Shown: positions 1 through 11,899, counted from the first letter of the stretch. The stretch is DNA of 64,000 nt from Cephalotus follicularis (GCA_001972305.1 BDDD01000975.1:150727-214726); one strand, 5' to 3'. The notes: generated from the sequence alone by a model not told the origin. Made by a program: numbers and translations.

Positions 1-777
1 TCATCAGTTTTTGAGCAACTAGGTTTAGGAGAGTTGCTCCCGACCACCACGACTTTGCAATTAGCTGATAGGTCGGTAAAAGTACCTAGAGGGAAAATTG
101 AGGATGTTTTGATAAAGGTTGGTGAGTTTTTCTTTCCTGTCGATTTTGTCGTATTAGATACCCAACCTGTTGTGAATATAAAAGACCAAATCCCAGTTAT
201 CCTTGGTAGACCATTCTTGGCCACGAGTAATGCATTGATTAATTGCTGAAATGGTCTCATGAAGTTGAGTTTTGGAAATTCATCGATGGACTTTAACATC
301 TTTCGTTTGGGAAAGCATCAATCTGAATTTGATGATGTCTATGTGATTCGCTCGATTCCTGATACCATTGATTCGTATTTTAATATCGACTTTGATCGCA
401 ATTTCAGGAGAGAATTCGAGATAAAGGAAGTTAAACAAAAGGATAGATTGATGTGGCTAGAAAATGAGGAAGCGTTAGCATGGTTAAAAAGAAAGCTCAA
501 TGAGCCAACTTCGGATAGTGAATGGGATCATCTATCCCATTACACTCACAAAATTTCCATGCCTGACCAAATGTATTTTGACGAAGATTTTGATAACAAC
601 TTCATGGAATGTTTGCAAGAATTTGAGGAATTAGAGGTTACGCAAAAAGAAATTCTGAGTTGGTTGGACGATGGGGACGTTGATTCAATTTTGGAAGTTC
701 AATGGAATGATCTGTCGCATTTCACTCACAAACTTAGCACGCCATCCCACCCACCCTCACACCATCCTCGAAAATAA
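1..777 (+). pseudogene. Retropepsin-like gag-pol fragment with in-frame stop
   Basis: The frame is open from base 1, broken by a TGA at 247-249, then continues in the same frame to 777. The first 80 or so residues match the C-terminal half of a Ty3/gypsy aspartic protease (LQLADRSVKVPRG, PVDFVVLD, ILGRPFLATSNALI); the catalytic DSG motif would lie left of the window. After the stop comes a short conserved tail (MKLSFGNSSMDFNIF) and then an unrecognised acidic region. That region has an imperfect internal repeat, EWDHLSHYTHKIS near 523 and QWNDLSHFTHKLS near 702. RT motifs are absent. The TGA and the loss of RT make it a pseudogene. Confidence 0.7.
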
Positions 778-779
778 CT

Positions 780-1273
780 TTTTCTTTACTAAAGATCAAT
801 TAGGATGGAGGGTGGGTATTTGTATGGACCATGTGTGTGATTGGTTGGTTGGCTGTGATTATTCGTGTTCTCCTCATTGTTTTTACTGGTGAAAATCCTA
901 TTGGGATGATTGTGTTACTGTTGAAAATGTTTCTAACTATTATGGTTCTCTTGGTGAATTTTATTGGTGGCAATCTTATTGGGATGATGCTTATATTGAT
1001 AATATTGTCTTCTCATATTGTGTGTTTAACTTTTTTCAGGCAGGTATTCATGATTTTTACTGGTGGACATCCTTTTGGGATGATGCGTATATTGTTCAAA
1101 CTATGCCTTCATGTGGTATTTTTGAGTTTGTTAAGACAGGTATTGGAGACGCGTTTGAAGTGAAAAGGAAGCGGGCATTAAGGAAGCGAGCACTAACGTT
1201 TTTCAAATTTAAAGCTTCATTGATTGAAGAGGCCATGGACTTTCATGAGCCTCATTATTTCGAGCCTCCATGA
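780..1273 (+). pseudogene. Unrecognised ORF with repeated FYWW-WDDAYI motif
   Basis: In the third base register (positions 2 mod 3) this stretch is open apart from a TGA at 890-892. It contains about three copies of a short aromatic/acidic motif: a degenerate one ending in SYWDDC near 885-915, FYWWQSYWDDAYI near 957-1000, and FYWWTSFWDDAYI near 1053-1092. It ends in a basic stretch (KRKRALRKRAL) and stops at 1271-1273. I do not recognise the family. It lies where RT and integrase would sit in a complete element, so it may be filler carried by a non-autonomous family. Confidence 0.45.
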
Positions 1274-1719
1274 TCATATCCGGTAAACCCTACCCCTTTG
1301 TTCTTTATTTTATTGCATTGTTTCTTATATTTGTATGATCATGCATGTTTTTTTTCTTTAGTTTGTTTTTATTGCATTGAGGACAATGCAAGATTTAAGT
1401 ATGGTGGGTGGGGGGGGAGGGCAAAGTTCATTTTAATTTTGAAAGTAGGAATAAGTGTTGATATGCTTAGAGATAATAGAAAAACCCCATAGGAGATAAT
1501 ACAATTTTTTTTTCAAGGAAAAGAAGAGGAATGCATCTCGAGGTAGGAATTTTGTGCAAAAATTAAAATGTTAAATGAATTGAAAGACCGATCTTGTGTG
1601 TTTTCAAAGTTTCATAAGATTTTTATGGAGGAGGAGGACAAGGAATTGAGGTTCTTGCATATATGTGTATATATATATGTTCTAAAAAAAAGAAAAGAAA
1701 AGAGTAAAAATAAAAAAAA

Positions 1720-2030
1720 ATCGGTCTTAGTCTGAAACCTATTTGGTTCGAGTAATTAAACCTTAGGGGTGTTCTACACCTAGTTCCTTAAAACCAACTG
1801 GTTTGAGAGTAACTGGTCGAAAGCTCGCTACATGGATCTTATAGAAAGCTTAAAAGGCTAAGACCTACATATAAAGCTATATAAATAAATTTACCTCTTT
1901 GAATTCAGTCTTAGTCTGTAGCCTATTTGATTCGAGTAATTAAAACCTTAGGGGTGTTCTACACCTAGTTCCTTAAAGCCAACTGGTTTGAGAGCAACTG
2001 TTCGAAAGCTCGCTACATGGATCTGAAGTT
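1720..2030 (+). repeat. Direct repeat of about 115 bp, two copies
   Basis: A block starting near 1722 (GTCTTAGTCTGAAACCTATT) recurs near 1909 (GTCTTAGTCTGTAGCCTATT). Both run through a CTTAGGGGTGTTCTACACC core to a CGAAAGCTCGCTACATGGAT end with few differences. It lies in the non-coding 3' region of the Athila-like element. Confidence 0.8.
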
Positions 2031-2385
2031 CCTTAATTGAGATGTGTTTTGATTCTAGAACTTGGAACGAGATAATAAAGTTCAAGTATGGGGGTGTTCT
2101 ATGAATTTTTGAGTATAGATACATTTTACCTGTTTTCAAAGTTTTAATGAACTGGATTTTGTGTGTTTATTCGCTTGGAAAACACTCACGAGACAAAACT
2201 CGTTCACTAGGGCCACCTAGGGGTTTAAAGGCTTGTTGCATAAGCTAAATGCAATCGTGATTCCTACGAAAGTGAGTTAGGTTTTTGTTTATGTGTTTGT
2301 GTGTGTATTTAGTTTTTGTTTTTATGTTTGCATGTGTTTTCTTGTTTTTAGCTTTCTATTTGGTTTGCTTGACTACAAGCAAAGC

Positions 2386-2402
2386 TTAAGTATGGGGGTA
2401 TT
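2386..2402 (+). other. Polypurine tract before 3' LTR
   Basis: TTAAGTATGGGGGTAT immediately precedes the TGTTTAGC that opens the LTR. Related AAGTATGG(G/T)GG strings also occur near 1397 and 2088, so the tract type is repeated within the same region. Confidence 0.6.
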
Positions 2403-3691
2403 TGTTTAGCATAAAAATGTGTTGTTTTTAATGCGTTATTTGTGATATTTTTATGTTTGGAATATACTACTTTGGTTGTGTTATATTGATTTTCAGGTAG
2501 AAGTGCAAAATGACCAAAGTGCAAGAATACTACCCAAAAGTGTGCAAAAAGAAGCTTAAAAGTGTAAAGATTGAAGAATGGACAAATTCTGCAGAAAACA
2601 GGACAAGCGCGTCGACGCCTTTCATTCACATCGATATCTTTTCTGGGTTTACATAAAAAGCGTCGACGTCTTTGGATAGGGATCGACGTCTTTTCTGGGC
2701 AACGTAACTTACCTTCAAGAGCTATGAACAAAGCGTCGATGTGTTTCAAGAAAGAGATCGACGTCTTTGTGTAAAATTGACCTATAACTTTGGACCAGAA
2801 GAGATCGACGTCTTTCATAAAAGAAGTCGACGTCTTTCACTCGCATCTCAGAAAATCGCGACTTTTACTAAAAAGCGTCGACGCCTTTCAAAAGAAGTCG
2901 ACGTCTTCCTTTGCAGCAGAAATAGAAAATTGGATTTTTTGCCATATTTTGTAACTAGGATTGCTTTTATTCCATTTTTGATCAATTGTGTAGTATATAA
3001 ACAATGTTATTTCGGCCAAATAGGGCAGAGAGTTTGTGGAAGTAGCCACCTCTCTCCTTAGTTTAGTTTCATTATGTTTTGTAGCTAGTTTTTAGGGTTT
3101 TGGGTTAGAACAAAGCCTAGATTGTTATTGTTTCAATTCCATCAATAAAAATCCTTGAATTTTCAATTTGTTCTTCAATATTTCTGCCTTCGCACACACT
3201 TTGTTTGTCTGATTAAAATCCACACTCATCTTGTCGGTGAAACTGAAAGTTGGTGAATAAATGGAGCTTAATTCAACGGAGTCTACTCATACGATTTGTC
3301 GCAACGAACACAATTCGTATAGACCTAGCATGACTACTCATACGTCTTGTCTGATTAAAATCCACACTTCGTATAGACCTAGCATGACTACTCATACGTC
3401 TTGTCATCATCGCCGCACTCCGTATCGACCTAGCTGCCGTTGTTTACCAAGGTATGATCGTTCAACTTCATGGAATTGTTCAATACAATCTACGGTGAGT
3501 TTCTATACCCTAAACCGCCTTTTAATTATATTTTGTTATCTTTTATTCATTAGTTTGTTAGTTTATCTCAAAAATTGGTATACTTCGCCTACGTTGGCTA
3601 GATTACAACTAATTTACGTTTCCCTGCGTTCGACCCGTTACTGCATGATCCGTGCACTTGCGGCTATAAATTTTAAAACATTCTTTTAACA
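2403..3691 (+). repeat. 3' LTR of the Athila-like element
   Basis: About 1.29 kb, from TGTTTAGC after the polypurine tract to TTTTAACA. The last 100 bases contain a CCTGCGTTCGACCC block like the R/U5 end of many plant Ty3/gypsy LTRs. Tat-type RT homology starts within about 10 bases of the right end. No second LTR is available in the window to fix the borders, so the left edge is firmer than the right. Confidence 0.65.
2609..2910 (+). repeat. Array of about ten GTCGACGTCTTT-type motifs
   Basis: Within the LTR, variants of (G/A)TCGACG(T/C)CTTT occur near 2611, 2630, 2662, 2682, 2733, 2757, 2803, 2825, 2876 and 2897. Spacing is irregular, so this is a clustered motif rather than a strict tandem repeat. 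GTCGAC is self-complementary. Confidence 0.8.
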
Positions 3692-3700
3692 GTGAACATA

Positions 3701-4741
3701 TTCCTTCAACTTGTCGAAGGCTGCTTGACAGTCGTCTGACCAAGAAAATCCCTTGGGATCTCTAAGTATCTTGAAAAAGGGAAGGCACTTCTCTGCTGAC
3801 CTTGACAAAAACTTGCTCACGGCTACAATCTTCACATTTAATCTTTGGACATCCCTGATGGTTTGAGGAGGCCTCATGCTTTGAATTGCAGAGATCTTTT
3901 CTGGGTTGGCCTCTATTCCTCTGCTAGAGACCATGAACCCGAGGAACTTTCCAGAGGCAACCCCGAACGTGTATTTGGACGGATTGAGTTTCATGTTAAA
4001 CTTCCTCAACACCTCAAACGTCTCCTCCAAGTCTTTTATGTGGGGGCTCCCGGCTGGGGTCTTGACGAGTATGTCGTCGATGTAGACCTCCATATTCCTT
4101 CCAATTTGAGGCTCAAAGATTTTGTTCACCAGGTGCTGGTAGGTGGCCCCTGCATTCTTCAAGCTGAAAGGCATAACCTTGTAGCAATACATTCCTCGAT
4201 CCGTGATGAATGCTGTCTTGTTCTCATCAGGCTCGTACAAGGGAATTTGATTATATCCCGAATAGGCGTCCAAGAAGCTTAGTATTCTGTAACCCGAGGT
4301 TGCATCCACCAGCTGGTCTATCTTTGGGAGAGGGAAGTGGTCCTTTGGACAAGTTTTGTTGAGGTCTGTGAAGTCGATGCACATCCTCCACTTGCCATTT
4401 ACCTTTTTGACTAGCATTGGGTTCGCCAACCAGTCTGAGTAGTGCACTTCCCTTATGAACCCTGCCTGCAATAGCTTGCTCACCTCCTCTGCTATTGCTT
4501 GCTGCCTCTCTAGGGCAAAGCTCCTCTTCTTTTGTCTGGTCGGGGGCCTGGCTGGGTCCATGCTTAGTTTGTGAACCATTACCTCTGGGCTGATCCCAGG
4601 GACCTCCCCTGCCGACCAGGCAAAAACATCTTTATTATTTCGGAGGAATGTTATTAATTCCCCATTCTCCGCCTCTCCAAGTTGTGAGCCAACTTGGAAC
4701 ACCTTCTCATTGTCGCCCTCTTCCATGGGCACTTGGAGCAC
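3701..4741 (-). pseudogene. Ty3/gypsy reverse transcriptase, truncated
   Basis: A long open stretch of about 345 residues on the minus strand encodes a Ty3/gypsy RT. It shows the LANPMLVKK and WRMCIDFTDLNK blocks, the SFLDAYSGYNQI palm motif, the metal-binding YIDD box near 4070, and the FLGFMVSSRGIEANPEK region. It ends in LKEY, where element B continues into the connection and RNase H. The last residues before the stop at 3686 are read from the neighbouring LTR, so the 3' part is lost. Its N-terminal side includes the linker AWSAGEVPGISPEV typical of this lineage. Confidence 0.9.
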
Positions 4742-4753
4742 ATCCTCAACAGG

Positions 4754-5260
4754 CTATGGACTCTCAGGTTCCACGTCTCCCTTGAGTTCCATGTTCGCTA
4801 TGGGAAGTACCTTGTCCTTCCCCTTGTCCGAGATGGCTGTTTTGTAGCACTGCCTTGCTGCCTGTTGGTCTCCTCTGACCTCCCCCACGCCAAACCTAGT
4901 TGGAAACTTCATCAATAAGTGTCTCGTAGACACTATGGTCTCCATTAAGTTCAGACCTGGTCGCCCCACTATAGCATTGTAAGGGCTGGGTGTGTCCACC
5001 ACCAGGAATGTCATCTCTACCTGAGTCTGGCGTGGGGCCGTGCCTGCAACCACGGATAGGTTGATGGATCCTAGTGGATGGATCGTCTCGCCTGCAAAGC
5101 CAACCAGTGGGGTCTTCACGGGCTTCAGCTAGTCTGTCGGTATCCTCAGCTGATCAAATGCGTGTTTATATAGGATATCGGCCGAGCTGCCACTGTCAAT
5201 AAGAATTCTCTTCATGGTGAAGAGTTCCACCAGAAGAGTTACCACCACTGGATCATCTTG
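4754..5260 (-). pseudogene. Ty3/gypsy aspartic protease domain
   Basis: Minus-strand retropepsin segment. The catalytic motif ILIDSGSSADI is read near 5175-5210, followed after a frame interruption by VGFAGETIHPLGSINL and the flap-side FLVVDTPSPYNAIVGRPGLN block (about 4940-5090). It cleaves the gag-pol polyprotein in an active element. The stop between the two parts and the stop before RT mark it as decayed. The same domain in element B is at 28183-28699. Confidence 0.8.
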
Positions 5261-5545
5261 AGGGAGACGTACTCCCTCATAGTCCACCTCCGAGAAGGTT
5301 ATCACCTCCTCGTCTCCACCGGTTTTAAGCCTTTTGCTGTGATGGACTTGTTGTACAGCAAGAGACTGTCTCCCGTAGGCTTTTCTCGCATTTCTGTGGT
5401 CGCCTCCAGATGCGACTCCCCCATAGATGGTGTGGATGACACCTCTGGGTTACTGCTGCTGCTCCTCTTGTTGCCGAGGTGCCTCTTCTCTTCTCTGTTC
5501 CCTTCTTCCTTGGGGAGCATCTCTGTCTACGTACTTGCGCAGATG

Positions 5546-7177
5546 TCACTTTCTAATCAGATCCTCAATCTGATTCTTCAGTTGCCTGCACTCCACGGTA
5601 TCGTGACCGTGGTCGCGATGGTACCGACAGTATTTTTCCACGTCCCTCTTCTCAGCCGGGGACCTCAACTTCTCAGGCCACTGGAAAGGGACTTTATCTT
5701 GATCCACAACAAGTATTCTGGTGCGTGTGTCCAGGAGAGGGGCAAAGTGGTTGTAGGACGGGATTGGCGCCCCTCCTTTAGATGAGCCATCTCGTCTTGA
5801 GAGTTTTTGTCTAAGGTCTTCTTTGGCCAAGTCTGGCCTCTCCTTTCTCTTCTCTCTCCTCTCGGGAGCATTTCATGAATACCCCCCTTTCTCCTCCTGA
5901 TGGCCTGACCAGGGCGTCTTTTGTTTTCTGGCGGCCATCTCTTCCTCGGCATTGACATATTTCTTGGCTCTCCTTAGCAGGTCTGCCATGTCTGTCACGG
6001 GTCTCTTTAGAAGAGAGAAAGTAAAGGACGAGTTGCTCCTCAACCCGCTGTTCAAAGCTGCCAGTGCAAAGGATGGCTCCAAATCTTTCACTGTGAGAGA
6101 TTCCCTGTTGAATCTGGTGAGGTAATCCCTCAGTACCTCATCTTTACCTTGCACCACATTGATCAAGTGGGTGGAGTTCCTCCTCTGCGTGGTGCTGTTG
6201 AGAAACTTAGTTACGAACAGTTCCGTAAACTGATCGAAGCTCTCCACCGAATCCTTTGCCAAGGTGAAATACCATGACTGGGCAGCTCCAGTCAAGGTCG
6301 CTGGGAATCCTCTGCAAAGCATAGCGTCCGAGGCCTGGTACATCCACATAGCTTGAATGTAAGAGCGTACATGCTGGATGGGGTCCATGGACCCATCATA
6401 TTTATCAAGGCTTGGGTATCGAAACCTGCTGGGGACCTGCTTTGCCATGATCTCGGACGTGAAGGGGTGGGCGCTAATGTTTCGCACCTCGGACAGATGC
6501 CCCCTCTGTTGTTCCGCTCCTCGGAACCTTCTTTCCAACTCAGCAAGCTTCCTATCCACTGCTTACTCCATATCCCCTATGTTCCTAGCCCTGCTAGAAA
6601 CACGTGATCCTCCAGCTGCTGAGGCTGGGGGGTCGATCCTGCTTCCTCGTGCCGTACCAGCTCTGCGCGGAGTATTGGAGCGCACTTGCACCTCCTCTGC
6701 TCCCCTGGCTTCCTGTCGAGGATCCACGTTCATGGCCTGAGGTTGAGGGTGTGCTCTCTTGGGATCGTTGGGCTGATCCCGGGCAGTTTAGGACTCTGCC
6801 CTCTGAGATGCGTTGATTTCAGTTCTCCTCCCCAGGGGAATATTGTCCCCTGACAGCCTAAGGGGAAGTTCGTCTCCCCTCGGCGGGTTTCGCCTGGCAC
6901 CGCGTGGGTGCCGTGTCTCCACCCATGGTCTGCTGGGACCAGAAACTCCTCGGACCGCTTGCTGGATGGGCCCGGCTTGCTGCTGTTGGTTGGCCAAAGT
7001 AGTGATCAACAGATCAGTGATACACTCCAATCCCTGGAGGAGTTGATTTAGCTGCTCCCCTGTGGTGGGAGCTTGTTCTTGGGCCACCGTTTGGACGGTT
7101 TCTGGTAGAGGAGCTGTGGTCTCCTGTTGTTGACTGCCTGTAGCTCCAAACTGGTTGTTGTTCTTCCTCGGAGGCAT
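5546..7177 (-). pseudogene. Tat-type gag with zinc finger, disrupted
   Basis: Gag begins with MPPRKNNNQ at 7177 on the minus strand, a little downstream of the PBS. A glutamine-rich N-terminus is followed by the capsid core at about 5873-6559 (SLDKYDGSMDP, FPATLTGAAQSWYFTL, LINVVQGKDEVLRDYLTRF). Near 5560-5640 is the Tat-type zinc-binding segment CRYHRDHGHDTVEC. Stops at about 6788 and 6560 and a frame change near 5870 break the reading frame. The product would be the structural polyprotein of the retrotransposon particle. Confidence 0.85.
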
Positions 7178-7201
7178 GATTGTCAATGACTTTTTGCTGC
7201 G

Positions 7202-7220
7202 TTTCCCACAGACGGTGCCA
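7202..7220 (-). other. Primer binding site of Tat element A
   Basis: The minus strand reads TGGCACCGTCTGTGGGAAA two bases inside the LTR. It differs by one base from the TGGCGCCGTCTGTGGGAA site common in plant Ty3/gypsy elements. The matching tRNA was not determined. Confidence 0.75.
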
Positions 7221-7222
7221 AC

Positions 7223-8110
7223 TGTTGATACAGAAATTCTTCCCTCAACAGTACCCCACGTGTAAGGGCTTGATTTATTTAGGGAAATGCAGTATCAGTG
7301 CTCCGAGGTGAAGGTAGAAGATGGCTATAAATGTTTTCCCTGCACAGAGGAGCAAACACGTTGAAGGTCCAGGAGGTTGTTCTCCCGGGGACACTCTGAC
7401 GCTCAAGTTAGACCTTTGCACAGCGAAAACAGGGTTCTTTGAGAGTAAAAATGGCTGACCTGAGATATGTGTTTGATTCTTGTATTTATAGTGCTGGTTT
7501 GTAACTGTCTGAGGGTGAAGTGCGGAGGTGATAGCTGTCCCCTAAGAAAATGCCGAGGATATCGGGATTTTCCTTATCTCCACCTGATTTGTCGCTACTT
7601 TCCTTGCTGGTAGTTGACTGTATCTTATCTTCCATATTTGGAAGAGATGAATCCCTAAAAAGTAGGCTGATTTTATGGTCCCGTCCTGTCGAGGACGAGG
7701 AGAAAAAGACTTCCGGTCATTTATCTTCTTTAAGGTCTTCAAGTTCCATGGCTTCTTTTAGGGCTGGCGCCTGAAGTAGTAGGTCCTCTGCCAAACTGCC
7801 GAGGAAGGTATCTGCTGAAGTACAGATGAGGAGGAAGACCTTTGTGTTGGTCCTCGGCACCAATGTTGGGAAAAAGGTCCTCAGCACTTTTTCCGAGGAG
7901 GGTGGATTCTATAACACCACTAATGGGGAGTTCCTCGGCACTGATGCCGAGGAGGATGTCTCCATCTGCTTCTCCTCCCAAGGCTTGATAATCCTACTCT
8001 GACTGGTATCCATATAAACTTCGAAACCCCGGTACACTTGGCTACGCCTACAGAGGACACGTGTCATTCTCAGTATGATTTAATTTTTCCCCATATCTAC
8101 GCGTATCACA
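7223..8110 (-). repeat. 5' LTR of Tat element A
   Basis: On the + strand it runs from TGTTGATACAG next to the PBS to about GTATCACA. It shares the order of blocks seen in the LTRs of element B: the CAACAGTACCC(C/T)ACGTG opening, the TATTTATAG box and the GACACGTGTCATTCT end. The right border is uncertain by about 15 bases (8096-8110), because the family end CCATATCA is altered here. Confidence 0.75.
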
Positions 8111-9245
8111 AAAGAATAAGAATACAATTATAGAGGGAGAAGAGAAAAACTCAAAAATAATGGATAAGAAAAAAAATGGCGCGCGCATGCAGCCTTATTA
8201 CTGATTGAATGAAAACCATAGTAATAAAGAATTTAAATAACATTCAAGTAAGAAATCAAACAAAACTAGGTCGAGTCCCAAGCCTACCAGCATGCATAAG
8301 AAATTCAAAAAATATACACATTATATTTAATGATAAACACGTGGCAATTTAATATTTAATGGCTCGTTGATTTATTTACCGGCCTACTTAAAATTTCACT
8401 CCCACTAGATAAATTAAAATCTAGTCACCCTTTACGTAGGTCACTACTACATATATTCATTGATCCATCCATTGGATCTATTAGAGTGAAAACAATGCAA
8501 TTAAAATATTAGCCGCAACTAATATTAATATTCCTCTTAAATAAATTGTATTATTTAAATGAACTTTGTGTATAAGTGAATCGAATCTCTATCCGAACAC
8601 CCCGGTACGTGCCCGTCCAATCCATACAGTATTCCTGCCAGTAACTGTGTGAAGATTGCATAGAAACTGTAAAGAAAAGCTCGTCGGAATCTTACAGGAA
8701 ACCTACCGGTAACTAGCAGTAATCGTGCTTGAAATTGTCAGTAAGTGTGCAAAAAAAGCCAGTCTCTTAGCAGAAACTGCTAGAAACTGTGCAGAGCCAT
8801 CTTGCACTCAGACTGTCACTAACCAGTGCAACTTTTTGCTTAGGGTAACAGCCAAAAACTCTGTACTAAATAGTACAAAAAATCTGAACAGAAATTCCGG
8901 TACATAACCAGTTTTCGAAATAAAATTCTGACATTTTTATATAACCGTTCAATGACTTTTTAAGGTTCGTTCGAGATTCTAAATCATACATACGGATGTT
9001 GGAATACCCCCATGCAACATCAACACACAATGTATTAATGTTTGGATCATCAAACTATCCATTAATTAGTCATTTACACAAGTTCAATCAATTGACAAAA
9101 TCAACTAGAAATCACAAATTCCAATTGACCTAAAATTTGCCGAGTTCACTCTAGGGTTTTTGGGAGATAATTTCGGCCAATGGTTCAACACACCAAAGCA
9201 AGACACTAGACATCAAATTGAGGTCCAAATGAAACTAATAAGGAG
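8111..9245 (-). other. Non-coding leader of copia element A
   Basis: AT-rich, no credible coding frame. It shares strings with the leader of copia element B, such as AAAACTAGG followed by AGTCCCA and GCATGCATAA. The stretch just left of the PBS is AC-rich and also non-coding. Confidence 0.55.
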
Positions 9246-9257
9246 GCTCTGATACCA
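9246..9257 (-). other. Copia primer binding site (initiator Met tRNA type)
   Basis: The minus strand reads TGGTATCAGAGC, the classic copia PBS complementary to the 3' end of initiator tRNA-Met, two bases from the LTR. Confidence 0.9.
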
Positions 9258-9259
9258 CT

Positions 9260-11733
9260 TGTTGGAATGGCTCTATGCGAAAGTATGTGATTGGAACAAT
9301 TTAGGGTTGCATTTTAAAATTTTTCATCTAACTAGTCTCAAGTCAATGAGAAATTCTAAAACCCTAAACTCATAATTGTCCCAATAGGCCCTTGGATCAC
9401 GAATTAAGCTTTCAAATGAACTATATCAACATTCCAAGCATCTAGGTTTCAGCCATGGAGGGATGGCAATTCATTAACCCATCATAAACACTCATTTACA
9501 TGGACTAGGGTAACACACAAAACCCTATTTCCACAACCTCCAAAACCCGAACCCTAGGTATGAAAAACCCTTAGGGTTTTCTAAGATTTTCTCAAGGAAA
9601 CATTAGGGATTGTCTAGGGTATGCCAACCCTAGCTCAAACCCGAAATTTCCAGCCATACAACACATATATATAAAACCTAAATTAGAAGGATTAGAAACC
9701 ATCGCATAAGGTCTTTAACTCCTTCCTTCAAGAGCTCCCTCTACACTTTGATCCAAGCATCCATCTCCTCCAATTTGCTCCATGAACTTGCTGCCCAAAA
9801 CATGTAGAAATGATGGAGGCCAAAGTGTGTAAATCTTATACTAAAATCACTCAAGATAAAGGTTGGATGCAAAACACAAACAACCTCCACCTATAGTGAT
9901 CATGGAGGGTGAAAGGAAATTGATTTGTTGTTCACTCTTCAAGAGCACCAAGCTCCATGATTTTTCTCTAAGATGAGAGAAGAATACGGCAAGAGAAGGA
10001 AGAGAGAAAGGGAGAGAAAATTCGGGTTCTAAGAGAGAGAAGAATGAGTCAAGTGTGTGTTATAAGATATTTGCCTAATATCTTTATAAGACTTTGACCA
10101 AGCCAAGTCTATATTTACTTAGCCACCAAGCTAATGAATGAACACGCTTTCTCTCATTTAAAACACCTCATGGCCGGCCAAATTTAGGGTATAAAGATGC
10201 CTCAAAGATTCGGCCAAAGTGTGTAGCATATACACTTTTGAAAAGTCCACATAGGTGGCTTTGCATATTTATCACAAGGCCATTAATGAAACTACTTTGG
10301 ACCATCATTAAATTAAGCCATATTAAGGCATAAATTCGGCCCAAATGGGATGTTTAATCCCTAGCCCAATATGCTATAAGACCATAAGCTCTCTCCCCAA
10401 ACAAATGCCCAAGTGCATTCCTTGGTGGAAACAAACAACCCTTTGCTCGAAATGTTTAATTATGGTGATGCTTGAACTCATTTCTAAAGAAATGATATGT
10501 TCAGAAAATAAAACATTCCCAAGAAAAGTAACATCTCCCTTAGATTTTATCCTTTCACTAAATGATATGTCACATGACATATCAATCTGTTCCAAAATCA
10601 GGCGGGACCCGAAAGCCAGGTTGGTTCCTGTTATAAATGATATATTTTTCAGAAATCCCAAAATTCTGGTACGACTATCTTGATAGTCCAAAACTATCTT
10701 ATAGCCCCGGTGTGATCTCCAATCACCCCCGGATCCGTGTATACCACGTCTATCATTTGTTAACCAGTTAAACCTGTACTTTATCATTATCATCAGCATA
10801 TGTGTCGCATATCCCTCATCATCTCGGCTCTGACCGCGACTAGGGTTTGGATTAATGTCACCCCTAGGTAAAACGCGATAACTATAATTCTATGAACACA
10901 TTGAGACTATCGGGAGACATCCCAGGAAACCTCGTTTCCATCTCCCAATTGCTTAGCTAAGACTTTAAGTATTCAATGGTCACAGATGTTATAGAGCCTA
11001 TAACCTTCAATACAGGTGTGATGATCCCATCTTGCGCACTCGTCCATACATTTCAATGTAGCTCCCACAAGACCCAGAGACAACCCTTTTGCCAGCACGT
11101 GGCTAGTGCTGGGGAAGGCGAAAACCAAAGCCAAGCAGTTACTACACAATGCATGTCAGCCGCTCAGGTCTAAGGATACAACGCGAGTCTTAAAGTACCC
11201 ACTAGTCTCTTTTGACTAAACACTACCACGACAAATACGAATCCTATTGACATAGGTGTTGACTCTCCAAATAGGTAACCTATGGTGGGTCGGTTTAGTA
11301 ATGCTCTCTAGCACGCACCCCGTATCAGCTTTAGGGTAAACCCAAATGACAATGAGATAGTCCATCCCCCACACACAAGAGGGCAAGCATAATACGGCAA
11401 GTCTTTACGGTTCATCAATTGCCCTAAGAAAGTGAACTTATGACTTGGAACTTTTTGTCATAAGGGAGTAAGGATCTCATTCTCATAACCTCTCAGGCAT
11501 GAGATCCAACCCCTCGGACGACAGGGCACTATATGTGTATTTAGCTAACATGGTGATCAACTGATCCGATTCAACGGTTTAGGATTGTACATATAGATAA
11601 ATGCCAATATTTCACTGAATATGCACTGTAGAACTTGAATGGAACTAAGAATGTATTGACTAAGAGTGTATCATATGTTAAGAACATATGCCAGCAATCA
11701 TTTCTTGGCTTGCAGGGACAGCCCTATCTAACA
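9260..11733 (-). repeat. 5' LTR of copia element A
   Basis: From TGTTGGAATGG beside the PBS to CTATCTAACA on the + strand, about 2.47 kb. Its right 1.1 kb matches the right part of the 39532-41842 LTR: the AATCAGGCGGGAC block, the ACCACGTCTATCATT block, GGTCACAGATGTTATAGAGCC, and the GCAGGGACA end. The left 1.3 kb is different. The ORFs inside it are short and unsupported. Confidence 0.8.
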
Positions 11734-11899
11734 CTTCCTACTCAGCCTTATTGTCTCTGTGTATTGTTATAAATTGCGATTGCTCATGCTAGAATTAGAT
11801 GAATGTTAAATGACTGAGATAGGTTAAATGGTCCTCTGAAATGGATGGGAATTAGGTTAGTGAATGTTTATTGTGTTTTGCTACACATACATATATACA

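Larger units (their letters stand above)
1..3691 (+). mobile_element. Athila-like Ty3/gypsy element, 3' part, without RT or integrase
   Basis: Right-hand part of an LTR retrotransposon whose left part lies outside the window. It shows, in order, a retropepsin-like fragment, a repeat-bearing ORF, about 1.1 kb of non-coding DNA, a polypurine tract and a 3' LTR. No reverse transcriptase, RNase H or integrase lies between protease and LTR, so it is a pol-deleted and probably non-autonomous copy. The protease block (GRPFLAT, LQLADRS) and the LTR end resemble the Athila/Tat branch of Ty3/gypsy; this lineage call is from remembered motifs. Its right end abuts Tat-type RT sequence at about 3701, which suggests it inserted into that element. 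Confidence 0.75.
3701..8110 (-). mobile_element. Tat-lineage Ty3/gypsy element A, 5' part
   Basis: Read on the minus strand this is 5' LTR (8110-7223), PBS, gag, protease and reverse transcriptase, ending abruptly inside RT at about 3701. It is homologous along its length to the complete Tat element B at 16661-31409. The missing RNase H, integrase, antisense ORF and 3' LTR probably lie beyond the Athila-like element that adjoins it, left of the window. Several stops and frame changes show it is dead. Confidence 0.85.
8111..11733 (-). mobile_element. Ty1/copia element A, leader and 5' LTR
   Basis: Right-hand remnant of a minus-strand copia element: 1.1 kb of untranslated leader, a primer binding site and a 2.5-kb LTR. 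Its coding part is not in the window; the Tat element A LTR replaces it at 8110. Leader and distal LTR are related to copia element B (8.1-8.5 kb to 46.3-46.6 kb; 10.6-11.7 kb to 40.8-41.8 kb). Confidence 0.75.
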
